From contig CM065187.1 in the NCBI GenBank assembly GCA_033026295.1, forward strand, positions 20,370,388-20,434,387: a stretch of DNA of 64,000 nt, given 5' to 3'. Of the stretch, positions 25,201 through 32,905 are shown piece by piece. The DNA comes from Channa striata (lineage: Eukaryota; Chordata; Actinopteri; Anabantiformes; Channidae). A model generated the notes under the pieces. The model saw only the letters and a program-made list of their open reading frames with translations, was not told where the DNA came from and made no database searches. A program made the position numbers and the translations under genes. How positions within the stretch are numbered: the first letter of the stretch is position 1; the number at the start of each line of letters is the position of its first letter.

Positions 25201-26836
25201 TGCTCATAACTCACAAACAGCCAAGATCTTTCATTGCTTTTTAAATACACCCATTTAACATACAATGATCTGGTGGAAAAGTTATGGCACTACTAGGCTT
25301 CAACTGGAGTTTTTAGCAAACTGTGTGTCTTCTCCCTCAGAAGACCTATGATTTTGAATTGTTGCTTTGCAGGTGATTGGAAAGGGTTACAGAGTAAACT
25401 GAAATGCTATTCATCGTTTCACAGTTAGATATACTGTTTACAAAGGGACCATGGTTGCTGTGTGTGGTCTCCATAGAAGTTTGCGTCTAGCCAAGATTAC
25501 ACCAAAGGTAAAATGAAGAATGCTCAGTGAGCATTAAGTAAAGTATATTGAATGAACAAATCCTCTATTGAATCCTTTAGGTAAGACTTGGAACATTCGT
25601 TGGTTAACACTGAATAGGCATGGTATTCATAGCAGGGCAATTCAATTCAATTCAACTTTATTTGAGAAACACATTACCCCCAAAACAACAATGGAGCACA
25701 AAACATCATCCCAATAGAGGGAGAGGGAGCATCATAATTTCCTGCCTCTCAATCTGGACTGCTTGCAATTGTTGAAGTTGTGTAAGATATCCTACAGGAT
25801 AATGTGAGTGTCTGAGTAATTCTACTACAGACAAAAATCTGCCTTTTGGAGTGGCCTAGTCAGAACCTGTGTTCTCAATCAAGGCATGAAAGACCATGAC
25901 AATTTGTGTTTAGATTAGTGTGTTTGTTCTTTAGTGTTGATCAGATCACATTTCATGACCAATTTATGCAGAAAATCGGGAATTGCACACGCATGCACAC
26001 ATGCAGAAGACACACACTCGTAAGAAAAACTTTGGAAACACAGAGACAATATTTTATGTTTACGTTGAACTGAAAGACCTTTGGAAAGTTCTGGAGGTCT
26101 AGAAAAAAGATCACACATGCATATCAGCAAAAATATTGGCCACAGATTTTTCAGTCAGTTATCAGTGCAAAGGTTTTTTTTTCTTTTTAGGATAAAAGTA
26201 ACATTACTTTGCAAATTAATTAATTGATACCATGAATGCAGTATGGATACATGTAAATTTGGTGACTAAACAATTTAAATAAAACCTATTTAAATAGTAA
26301 TTTAGAATAGAAAAAAAGTTAAATGTTTCCAAAGTGAAGACAAAACTTGTCTGAGAGAATGGATGCTTCAGTGATGCTACAGTCTAGACATGAGTCATCA
26401 TTGTGGTTATTAGGTCTGTGTGAGTGTAGTTGGGGAGTATTTGGGGGAAAGTGGGAAAAGCAGGTCAGAGGTTTAGTGTTTAAACGTTCAGTGGACTTGT
26501 CACAGATGCTTTGGAACACAGTTTAGGAGGAAGCTGGGCCCCCAAATGTATAGTATGACTGCAATGAATAGTTAATTTTACATTTTTACATAATCTGAAT
26601 TGTTTTTTAAAAGGTATACCAATGTTACCGATTTATTAAACCTCAAAAAATGGGTCTACCCAGGTTGTAGGTGATGCGCACTTACTCTTGAACTAAATTT
26701 GTTTATCATGTTAATCTTTTACAATATTTTCTTTTCTCTCTTTTGTTTTATGCAGGAGTTAGAACCCCAGGCAGGCAAACGACTGCTGCTGCTGTGGGAG
26801 AGAATCTCTGGGAATCAGCTTCAGTATAACGCATGA
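969..26836 (+). CDS. ythdc2: ythdc2, 3'-5' RNA helicase with YTH domain (3' part, 18 exons)
   Basis: Exons (all GT-AG): 969-1138, 1606-1702, 4076-4163, 8687-8767, 8848-8930, 9126-9231, 9822-9941, 10763-11035, 13924-14050, 14714-14919, 16419-16605, 16783-16874, 19215-19334, 21067-21209, 22108-22273, 24396-24599, 24753-24935, 26756-26836. Phases join without a break into 841 residues ending in a stop; the N-terminal part lies left of the window. Order: RecA2 with motif V (STNIAETSITIND) and motif VI (QRKGRAGRCRPG), helicase-associated HA2 domain from DQYEDLTDLGYHLADLP, OB-fold region, Ser-rich linker, and YTH domain at about residues 695-820 of this piece. The YTH fold marks an m6A reader. YTHDC2 is known in vertebrates as a DExH helicase needed for meiotic progression through RNA decay with XRN1 and MEIOC. 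Exon 7 has a weak AAG acceptor with no clear pyrimidine tract. Assignment to YTHDC2 rests on the helicase-plus-YTH combination, unique in vertebrates. Confidence 0.95.
1171..1274. repeat. Compound TG/TA/CA microsatellite
   Basis: About 100 bp of alternating purine-pyrimidine dinucleotides begin some 30 bp after the donor of the first ythdc2 exon in the window: TG, then TA with short interruptions, then a pure CA run. It is likely polymorphic in length. Confidence 0.9.
2560..2700 (+). repeat. Degenerate SINE 3' end
   Basis: The stretch ends in ATAAAAGTGTCTGCTAAATG followed by ACTAAATATAAATG. This is the common teleost SINE tail related to 'GGATAAAAGCGTCTGCTAAATGAC'. The upstream part is too worn to show a tRNA promoter. 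It lies in a ythdc2 intron. Confidence 0.5.
3100..3500 (+). mobile_element. Tc1-like transposon fossil, transposase C-terminal part
   Basis: A degraded coding trace includes the GGACAATGACCCTAAACATG box, which corresponds to the Q-D-N-D-P-K-H motif holding the second catalytic Asp of Tc1 transposases. Downstream is a CCTTTTGGAGTGGCCCTGTC box (the W-P-x-x-S-P-D-x-N-P region). No frame is open. A shorter matching piece of the same family recurs at about 25830-25915. Confidence 0.6.
3670..3990 (-). mobile_element. Probable Tc1-like transposon fragment, reverse orientation
   Basis: The phrases around 'CTTCTGCAGATCATCCCAAA' and 'TTCAGATCTGGTGACTGAGT' resemble the reverse complement of the middle of Tc1-like transposase genes common in teleosts (the GDEFFQDNDPKH to SPDLN side). 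It has no open frame and no recognisable terminal repeats. Call by resemblance only. Confidence 0.4.
5413..6683 (+). mobile_element. Tc1-like DNA transposon, nearly full length, inactive
   Basis: The ends are imperfect inverted repeats: the left end near 5413 (TACAGTATCTTCC then TTCATACCCATT) mirrors the right end near 6683 (AATGGGTATGAATACATTTG then CATTGTA), each at a TA dinucleotide. The interior is about 1.27 kb, normal for Tc1. It keeps traces of the helix-turn-helix region (near 5840) and of the catalytic blocks (CAGGACAACGACCCTAAACA at about 6160; TGGCCCAGTCAAAGTCCAGA at about 6234), but frameshifts and stops break the transposase. It sits in ythdc2 intron 3 of the window. A second copy of the same family is at about 12035-13383. 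Confidence 0.8.
6985..7215 (+). mobile_element. SINE-like repeat with RTE-type tail, degenerate
   Basis: The segment contains GGCAGGAAGGGCATAAGGTG and ends with AAGGGAAAAGCCGAAA. The latter resembles the end of the RTE element at 24240-24275 (GATGGGAAAAGCCGAAAGAG). Short teleost repeats with this tail are thought to be mobilised by RTE LINEs. No box A/B promoter is clear, so the SINE label is tentative. Confidence 0.5.
7540..7812 (-). mobile_element. Rex1/CR1-like LINE fragment, C-terminal end of ORF2
   Basis: The minus-strand frame reads GKASSVLGMPL, then HPLYDAVSCLSSSFSDRLL, then RYRRSFLPAAVRLYNQS and a stop. That is the typical last ~80 residues of teleost jockey-superfamily (Rex1/CR1-like) reverse-transcriptase proteins. 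The rest of the element is missing (5' truncated). It lies in a ythdc2 intron. A piece of an RT domain of a similar family is at 50128-50490. Confidence 0.65.
10020..10245 (+). mobile_element. tRNA-derived SINE
   Basis: The order is typical: a tRNA-like head (GGTACAGCAGGTAGAGTGGT as box A-like, TTTTGATCCC as a worn box B), then CAAAGTGTCCTTGAGCAAAA, CTGAACCCCAG, a GTGAATGGGTGAATGAGAAG core and a tail GGAGAAAAACGTTATAAGTG. Related copies are at 18070-18360 (+) and 39890-40130 (-). It lies in intron 7 of the window's ythdc2. Confidence 0.75.
12035..13383 (+). mobile_element. Tc1-like DNA transposon, second copy, inactive
   Basis: It shares long stretches with the copy at 5413-6683, such as TACCCCTATCCAAAATCCAG and the AATACAGCTGTTCTGTGATG block. 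The right end (GGGGTATGAATACTATTGTA then AGGCACTGTA) resembles that copy's terminal repeat, while the left terminal repeat is worn away. Transposase traces include AACGATGACCCTAAAT, broken right after. About 1.35 kb, no usable frame. Located in intron 8 of the window's ythdc2. Confidence 0.75.
14340..14604 (+). mobile_element. L2-type LINE 3' tail fragment
   Basis: The last ~260 bp of the L2 family seen in full at 27.9-38.5 kb are present: the GAGCCTGGTTCTGCTGGAGG box, GTCTTGACTTTATTATGTAA, CCTTGAGATTAC and GGGGCTATATAAATATATTT. It is clearly diverged from the younger copies. It lies in ythdc2 intron 9 of the window. Confidence 0.8.
16035..16060. repeat. (GT)n microsatellite
   Basis: Twelve or so uninterrupted GT units in ythdc2 intron 10 of the window. 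Confidence 0.9.
18070..18360 (+). mobile_element. tRNA-derived SINE, well preserved head
   Basis: The head has a good box A-like segment (TGTGGCACAGTAGTTAGCGC) and box B (GGTTCGATCTC), so an RNA polymerase III promoter derived from a tRNA gene is visible. After CCTTGAGCAAGAGACTGAAC and a GTGTGTGATTGTGAGTGTGA core, it ends with GAAAAGCGTTATATAAGTAC. This is the best preserved of the SINE copies here and lies in intron 12 of the window's ythdc2. Confidence 0.8.
19437..19918 (+). mobile_element. L2-type LINE 3' fragment
   Basis: The fragment starts in the last codons of ORF2 (CTTTTAAGACAAGGCTCAAA, encoding the FKTRLKTFLF-like end) and runs through the 3' UTR to GGCGCTATATAAATAAAGTT and a TGAATTGAAT tail. 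An internal part of the 3' UTR (the TTTTGCTGCTCTGTTC section) is deleted. It lies about 100 bp after ythdc2 exon 13 and faces the minus-strand fragment at 20228-20620. Confidence 0.85.
20228..20620 (-). mobile_element. L2-type LINE 3' fragment, opposite orientation
   Basis: The reverse-strand 3' end begins with GCGCCAATTTACAACAAGGT and carries the AAGTCAAGACTATACAAACA, GAACCAGGCTTAGGGTG and ACATTGAGCAGGTTAATAGG blocks of the L2 3' UTR. The A-rich/TTGAA tail is missing at its edge. With the + strand piece at 19437-19918 it forms a convergent pair inside one ythdc2 intron. Confidence 0.85.
23480..24285 (+). mobile_element. RTE-type LINE, 3' part of ORF2 and tail
   Basis: Translations in shifting frames show the RT end (HQGSASSPFLFAMLMD, then DIVIYSDSREQVEEQLERW) and the RTE C-terminal region: VQEFKYLGSTVQCDGE, RVKWFGHVQRRDSEYIGRRM, RGRPRRRYMDVLTEDM and final ICCGDP. 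The tail GGGAAAAGCCGAAAGAGAAG follows at once. The catalytic FADD-like box is broken near 23587 by a frameshift, and the 5' half is absent. A 166-codon stretch (23755-24255) stays open. It lies in ythdc2 intron 15 of the window. Confidence 0.85.
24396..24935 (+). other. ythdc2: YTH domain exons of ythdc2
   Basis: Two exons (24396-24599 and 24753-24935) encode the m6A-binding YTH fold: SSVRYFIMKSSNVRNIEISQ, then GIWSTTPSNE, FSVQGSGQFQGYARM and WGFMGLGGVFSIEWI. The Trp of GIWSTTP and the Trp of FSIEWI correspond to two walls of the m6A cage. The third position, in WIHKDSLPF, is Leu, as I recall for mammalian YTHDC2 rather than the Trp/Leu of other YTH proteins. All visible cage positions are kept, so binding of methylated adenosine is expected. 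Confidence 0.9.
25636..25915 (-). mobile_element. L2 tail scrap and Tc1-like scrap
   Basis: At 25638-25662 is a CAATTCAATTCAATTCAACT run continuing to TTATTT, the minus-strand end of an L2 tail without the rest of the 3' UTR. At about 25830-25915 a segment (AAATCTGCCTTTTGGAGTGG then GCATGAAAGACCATGAC) matches the Tc1-like fossil at 3180-3490. Both are in the last large ythdc2 intron. Confidence 0.5.
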
Positions 26837-26996
26837 AAAGGACACCTCTTAGCACCACACTTGGCAAACAGAAAGTTTTTCTGTTTACCCTTTAGCTGAA
26901 CATTAGATATCAAGACACAGAACATTTTGCCATTTTTCGCTCACATTTGTTTAATGTGTTTAATTCGTAAATGTTCATTCAGTTCGTATTCCATGT

Positions 26997-27002
26997 AATA
27001 AA
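26997..27002 (+). terminator. Polyadenylation signal of ythdc2
   Basis: Canonical AATAAA lies 161 bp after the ythdc2 stop codon, followed by a T/G-rich stretch (TTGTTCTCATGTTCTC then GTATGTTCC). It is the first such hexamer in the 3' UTR. Confidence 0.75.
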
Positions 27003-27890
27003 AATTGTTCTCATGTTCTCACTAAACTGTATGTTCCATGTGAAATGTCTGTGGGTCTTGGGCATTAGAAAACGTTTTGAAATTTGATTATAAGACTCTT
27101 ACAGTTCATACAGATACATTTAATACTTTACACTTAGTTTTTATGTATGTTTGACGCATTGTTGTTTACACTATTTACAGCATATAAACAATGTTGTCCA
27201 TGTGCAGCAACACCACCTGAGACTTGCTCTGATGATTTGACTTTTAGTTCAGTATGTTTAAAATATCAAAACTAAATGTGAATTATCCAGTAAAAGTAAG
27301 ATCAAGTTGCATCTGCAATATGGAACTTGCACCATGTAAACATAATATGAAACTAATATTACATTTTAACTTAATAGACCCTAGAGAAGTCCACAGACGT
27401 CTACAGGTTTTACTTTCCTGGTGCCTTTGGAACGGCCGTGGGCTTGCACGGAAAAGCATCTCAGTCAAAATTTGACTTGTAAAAGTGAAACTGTCCTTTA
27501 CATTAACATTTAGTCAAGACAGGACAAGGCAAAAAAAATCTTAGTCAAAGAGGAAACATTTTAAAAAGATGCACTGTTATTAGTGCACTAGAGGTTACCA
27601 TCACAGAAGAATAAGAAAATACCTGAATCTGACAGTTTCAGTGGTAAATGGTACAAAATATTTTAGCATGAGTTCTTACCAGTGCTCCTCATATGTTTGA
27701 ACCTTACCCTTACAGAGGGACAATCACACAAGTCATGAACTAGTCAATACTCCCTAAAGATATTTTAAAAAACGGTCAACTTCATATACTGTAGAGCCAT
27801 ATAAATTTTTAAATATAGATTATAATCTGTTCAAATCAATCATAGCCAAAAGCCTAGAACATACAGTATCTTTGAACTATTCCACCTAAA
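27003..27890. other. Intergenic stretch without recognised features
   Basis: AT-rich DNA between the ythdc2 polyadenylation signal and the L2 nest. I see no exon-like frame, terminal repeat or known repeat motif. The left edge of the first L2 copy is not sharply visible. Confidence 0.5.
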
Positions 27891-27893
27891 TGA

Positions 27894-28388
27894 AACAGAG
27901 ATCTGGTAATTGGCAACTCCATAGTCAGAAACGTGAAGTTAGAGACACCAGCGGCCATAGTCCAATGTTACCCTGGGGCCAGAGCGGGCAACATCGAATC
28001 CTATTTGAAACTCCTGTCTAAGGATAAACGTAGATACAGTAAGATTATCATTCATGCAGGAACAAATGACGCCCGATTACGCAAATCGGAGGTCACTAAA
28101 ACTAATATTGAATCGGTGTGTAACTTTGCAAAGACAATGTCGGACTCCGTAGTTTTCTCTGGACCCCTGCCAAATCTTATCAGTGACGACATGTATAGCC
28201 GCATGTCGTCATTCAACCGCTGGCTGTCTAGGTGGTGTCCAGCAAACGATGTGGGCTACATAGACAATTGGAAAAGTTTCTGGGGAAAACCTAGGCTTAT
28301 TAGGAGAGATGGCATCCATCCTACTTTTGATGGTGCCTCTGTCTTATCAAAAAATATGGCTGATTTTATTAGACAACCAAAAAATTGA
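27894..28388 (+). CDS. SGNH-hydrolase (esterase)-like ORF of L2 copy A
   Basis: An open frame of 164 residues follows a stop at 27891. It holds the SGNH blocks in order: LVIGNSIVRNV (block I; the usual G-D-S is G-N-S but the nucleophile Ser is kept), IIIHAGTNDARLR (block III, G-x-N-D) and RRDGIHPTFDGA (block V, D-x-x-H). Esterase domains in the first ORF are known from some CR1/L2-clade LINEs, where they are thought to act on lipids or membranes during mobilisation. It has no good ATG ahead of block I (a GTG is at 27933), so the frame is probably the C-terminal part of a longer ORF1. Intact catalytic residues suggest a recent insertion. Confidence 0.75.
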   Translation, partial: NRDLVIGNSIVRNVKLETPAAIVQCYPGARAGNIESYLKLLSKDKRRYSKIIIHAGTNDARLRKSEVTKTNIESVCNFAKTMSDSVVFSGPLPNLISDDMYSRMSSFNRWLSRWCPANDVGYIDNWKSFWGKPRLIRRDGIHPTFDGASVLSKNMADFIRQPKN

Positions 28389-28600
28389 CAGTCCAGAGTT
28401 GAGCCTAGGACGCAGAGATCCAGTCCTATACGCCTCTCTGCAGTATCCTTACCACCATCACCCCCCCACAACTCCCACATTCCTATAGAAACTGTGTCTG
28501 TTCCCCGATTAACTAAATTTTACAAACTAAAAATGATCACAAGAGGAGTTAATCATAATAACTTAATAAAAATCAGGACTGCTCCTCTTACTGAACAAAA

Positions 28601-29679
28601 AACTAAAACAATTAAATGTGGATTATTAAATATCAGATCTCTCTCATCTAAATCTCTGTTAGTAAATGATCATCAATTCGATTTATTTTGTCTCACTGAA
28701 ACCTGGTTGCAGAAGGAAGAATATGTTAGTTTAAATGAGTCGACCCCCCCCAAGTCATATTAACTATCATGTTCCTAGAAGCTCAGGCCGAGGTGGAGGA
28801 GTAGCAGCAATCTATCACTCAAGCTTACCAATAAACCCTAGACCTAAACATAGTTATAACTCATTTGAGAGTCTTACTCTGAGCCTTTCAAACCCAATTT
28901 GGAAAACTCAAAATCCACTTCTATTTGTTATTGTGTACCGTCCTCCAGTCCCTTATTCTCAATTTTTGACTGAATTCTCAGATTTTCTAGCCGACTTAGT
29001 GCTTAGTGCAGATAAAGTCGTCATAGTGGGCGATTTTAACATTCATGTAGATGCTGACAGTAACTCCCTCAACACGGCATTTACTTCATTATTAGATTCA
29101 ATTGGTTTCTCTCAAAATGTAAATGAACCCACTCATTGTTTTAGTCACACCCTAGACCTTGTCCTTACATACGGCATTGAAATTGATAAACTAACAGTAT
29201 TTCCTCATAATTCTGTTCTCTCTGACCATTTTCTAATAACACTTGAATGTAGTTTATTGGACTACACAGCAGCTAGAAAAAAGTTCTGCTTCAGTAGGTG
29301 TTTATCTGAAAACACTGTGAACAAATTTAAGGAAATGATCCCTTCATCATTTACTTCAACATGTACAGATATAACTGAGAGTAGCCACATTAACTGTACT
29401 CCTGTACAAGTTGATTACCTTACTGACAATTATGCAGCCTCTTTACCTTCTACACTTGATAATGTTGCCCCTCTAAAAAAGAAGGCAGTAATTCTGAACA
29501 GGCGATCTCCATGGTATAGCTCGCAAACCCGCAATTTAAAGCAGGCGTCACGAAGACTAGAAAGGAAGTGGCGTTCCACTCATTCACAAGAATCACGCTT
29601 AGTCTGGAAAAAGAGTTTATACTTATATATATACAAATTAGCCTCCGTAAAGCCAGAACAGCTTATTATTCATCACTAA
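28601..29679 (+). pseudogene. L2 copy A endonuclease region, frameshifted
   Basis: The first part (up to about 28763) reads CGLLNIRSLSSKSLL and FDLFCLTETWLQKEEY. After a one-base insertion in a C run the frame resumes as HINYHVPRSSGRGGGVAAIY, LLFVIVYRPPVPYSQF, KVVIVGDFNIHVDADSN and NSVLSDHFLITLE. These are the APE-type endonuclease motifs with the catalytic Glu (LTETWL), GDFN and SDH present. The frame stops at 29679, where another shift leads to the RT linker. Confidence 0.85.
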
Positions 29680-32386
29680 TAGAGGAAAACAAGAACAACC
29701 CCCGGTTTCTTTTCAGCACTGTAGCCAGGCTGACTAAGAGCCATAGTTCAGTTGAAACTAGTTCTCCCTCAACGCTATGTAGCAATGACTTCATGACCTT
29801 CTTCACAAACAAAATCGTAGCTATTAGAAATAAAATTCACCAGACCCTCCCCACAAATACAACAGAATTGGAATCATCAGTAAGTCCTCAGTCCCTTTTA
29901 GACTGCTTTGTGCCCATAGAGCTTGCTGAGTTAACTTCAACGATTATGGCATCTAAACCAACAACATGTCTGCTAGACCCTATTCCAGTTAGACTGCTCA
30001 AAGATGCTCTACCCTTATTAGACATGTTCGTATTAGATATCATTAATCTATCTTTACAAACAGGATATGTACCAAAGGCCTATAAGGTAAAAAAAAGCCT
30101 TGTCTGGATCCAGGTGTCTTAGCCAATTACAGACCAATGTCCAATCTCCCCTTTATTTCTAAAATACTTGAAAAGGTAGTTGTAAAGCAATTATGTGACC
30201 ACCTGCGCAGAAACAACTTGTTTGAAGAATTTCAGTCAGGATTTAGAGTTCATCATAGCACAGAAACCGCACTGATTAAAGTCACCAACGATCTTCTTCT
30301 GGCTTCAGATAACGGACTTGTCACTATACTAGTTCTGCTAGATCTTAGTGCTGCACTTGACACCACTGATCACAGAATATTATTACAGAGACTAGAACAT
30401 GTTATTGGAATTAAAGGAACTGCACTAAATTGGTTTAAATCTAATCAGATAGATTCCAGTTTGTTCATGTTAATGATGAATCTTCCACATACACAAAAGT
30501 TAGTTATGGAATTCCACAAGGCTCTGTATTAGGACCAATACTCTTTAATTCAATTCAATTCAATTCAACTTTATTTATATAGCGCCAATTTACAACAAGG
30601 TCATCTCAGGGCACTTTACATAATAAAGTCAAGACTATACAAACATGTAGAGAAAACCCAACAAATCCCCTTTGAACAGCCATAGGCAACAGTGGAGAGG
30701 AAAAACTCCCTTTAACGGAAGAAACCTCCAGCAGAACCAGGCTCAGGGTGGACGGCCATCTGCCTTGACCGGTTGGGCAGAGTGGAAAGTGGAGAGAGAA
30801 AAGAACAGAGCAGCAAAAGCAACAACAAAACATTGAGCAGGTTAATAGGACCAGTAGCTGCACACTGGAGGACACACAGCGCCAAATCCGGGGACACCTG
30901 TGGACAGGGAGAGAGACGACTACGGGACAAAGAAGATACAGAGTTAATGTCATACAGTGGTGACATTATAGATGTGGGGTGAGAGGAGAGGATGAAGAGA
31001 AGAGGAAGTGGCACAGTGCAGAGTCCCCCAGCAGTCTAAGCCTATAGCAGCATGACTATAACCAACTATAAGCTTTATCAAAAAGGAAGGTTTTGAGCCT
31101 AGTCTTAAAAATAGAGAGGGTGTCTGCTTCCCGAATCTGGACTGGGAGCTGGTTCCACAGGAGAGGAGCTTGATAGCTAAAGGCTCTCCCTCCCATTCTA
31201 TTTTTGGAAATTCTGGGAACCACAAGTAGGGCTGCATTTTGGGACCGAAGTGGTCGAGTAGGATGATATGGTACTAAGAGATCTTTTAAATATGATGGGG
31301 CTTGGCCGTTTAAAGCTTTATAGGTAAGAAGAAGGGTTTTAAATTCTATTCTGCATTTAATTGGAAGCCAATGGAGAGAAGCTAATGAAGGTGAAATATG
31401 ATCTCTCTTACCAATCCCAGTCAGTAATCTTGCTGCAGCATTTTGGATTAATTGGAGGCTTTTTAGAGAGTTACTGGGGCAGCATTTACTCTGTATATGT
31501 CTCCCCTTGGCAACATTATTAGAAAACACTGGTAAATTTTCACTGCTACGCTGATGACACGCAGTTATATCTATGAAACCTGATGAAACAAATCAATTAA
31601 TCAAACTACAAGCATGTCTTAAAGACATAAGGGACTGGATGACGTTTAATTTCCTTCTTCTAAACTCAGATAAAACTTAAAAAGTTATTGTATTTGGACC
31701 TAAAAGTATAAGAAACATGTTTTTTAACCATATCACTACTTTAGATGACATGACTCTGGCCCCCAGTTGTACTGCAAGGAATCTTGGAGTCATTTTTGAT
31801 CAGGATTTAACACATAAAACAAATCTCTAGAGCAGCCTTCTTCCACCTAAGACACATTGCCAAAATTAAGAGCATCCTCCTGTCTCAAAGAGATGCTGAA
31901 AAATTGGTTCATGCATTTTTTACTTCTAGATTGGACTACTGTAGTTCTCTACTTTCAGGCTGCCCCAGTAACTCTCTAAAAAGCCTCCAATTAATCCAAA
32001 ATGCTGCAGCAAGATTACTGACTGGGATTGGTAAGAGAGATCATATTTCACCTTCATTAGCTTCTCTCCATTGGCTTCCAATTAAATGCAGAATAGAATT
32101 TAAAACCCTTCTTCTTACCTATAAAGCTTTAAACGGCCAAGCCCCATCATATTTAAAAGATCTCCTAGTACCATATCATCCTACTAGACCACTTCGGTCC
32201 CAAAATGCAGGCCTACTTGTGGTTCCCAGAATTTCCAAAAATAGAATGGGAGGCAGAGCTTTTAGCTATCAAGCTCCTCTCCTGTGGAACCAGCTCCCAG
32301 TCCAGATTCGGGAAGCAGACACCCTCTCTATTTTTAAGACTAGGCTCAAAACCTTCCTTTTTGATAAAGCTTATAGTTGGTTATAG
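29568..32386 (+). pseudogene. L2 copy A reverse transcriptase, broken by frameshifts and a nested insertion
   Basis: Pieces: 29568-30122 (linker and early RT, MASKPTTCLLDPIPVRLLKD), 30137-30532 (ISKILEKVVVKQL to the FDT-like ALDTTDH box), then the insert 30548-31484. After it the YADDT box region around 31540 carries a shift, and 31904-32386 encodes the C-terminal part (LLSGCPSNSLKSLQLIQNAA and final FKTRLKTFLFDKAYSWL). The RT cannot be made from this copy. Confidence 0.85.
30548..31484 (-). mobile_element. Nested 5'-truncated L2 copy B inside copy A
   Basis: A 937-bp L2 3' end lies in reverse orientation. Its tail is at the left (ATTCAATTCAATTCAATTCA) and its truncated 5' end at the right (in the CTGCCCCAGTAACTCTC region). 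TTTA occurs directly on both sides (30544-30547 and 31485-31488). Removing the insert restores the ACTCTTTACTCT sequence seen at the same site in copy C, which supports a 4-bp target-site duplication. It still encodes the ORF2 C-terminus on the minus strand. Confidence 0.9.
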
Positions 32387-32905
32387 TCATGCTGCTATAG
32401 GCTTAGACTGCTGGGGGACTCTGCACTGAGACACTTTCCTCCTCTCACCCCACATCTATAATGTCACCACTGTATGACATTAACTCTGTATCTTCTTTGT
32501 CCCGTAGTCGTCTTTCTCCCTCTCTGTCTCCCTCTCTCTGTCTCTGTCTTCAGGTGTCCCCGGATTTGGCGCTGTGTGTCCTCCAGTGTGCAGCTACTGG
32601 TCCTACTAACCTGCCCAATGTTTTGTTGTTGCTTTTGCTGCTCTGTTCTTTTCTCTCTCCACTTTCCACTCAGCCCAACCGGTCAAGGCAGATGTCCGCC
32701 CACCCTGAGCCTGGTTCTGCTGGTGGTTTCTTCCGTTAAAGGGAGTTTTTCCTCTCCACGGTTGCCTATAGCTTGCTCAAGGGGGATTTCTTGGGTTTTC
32801 TCTACATGTTTTTATAGTCTTGACTTTATTATGTAAAGTGCCTTGAGATGACCTTGTTGTAAACTGGCGCTATATAAATAAAGTTGAAAATTGATATTGA
32901 AATTG

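Larger units (their letters stand above)
27890..32905 (+). mobile_element. L2/Maui-type LINE copy A, interrupted by a nested L2 insertion
   Basis: The element runs 27890-30547 and resumes at 31485-32905; the gap is a reverse L2 copy. Order: SGNH-esterase-like ORF, APE endonuclease, reverse transcriptase, C-terminal region, then a ~0.5 kb 3' UTR ending GGCGCTATATAAATAAAGTT plus a degenerate TTGAAA/TTGAATTG tail. Without the insert it is about 4.1 kb. It is broken by small indels: a run of eight C at 28744-28751 against seven in copy C shifts the endonuclease frame, and more frameshifts follow in the RT. The 5' end is probably truncated. Sample stretches look about 95 percent identical to copy C by eye, so both are fairly young. 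The clade is inferred from YADDTQLY-type RT and the tail. Confidence 0.9.

Noticed and set aside
27283..27475. Overlapping short frames on both strands in the intergenic stretch after ythdc2
   Set aside because: About 60-70 codons each, no domain, no promoter or splice signals.
30606..31014. Open frames on the minus strand rich in Cys/Leu (and their plus-strand counterparts near 32474, 34926 and 20249)
   Set aside because: They are the L2 3' UTR, repeated in every copy; length is shared because the repeat is shared, not because it codes.
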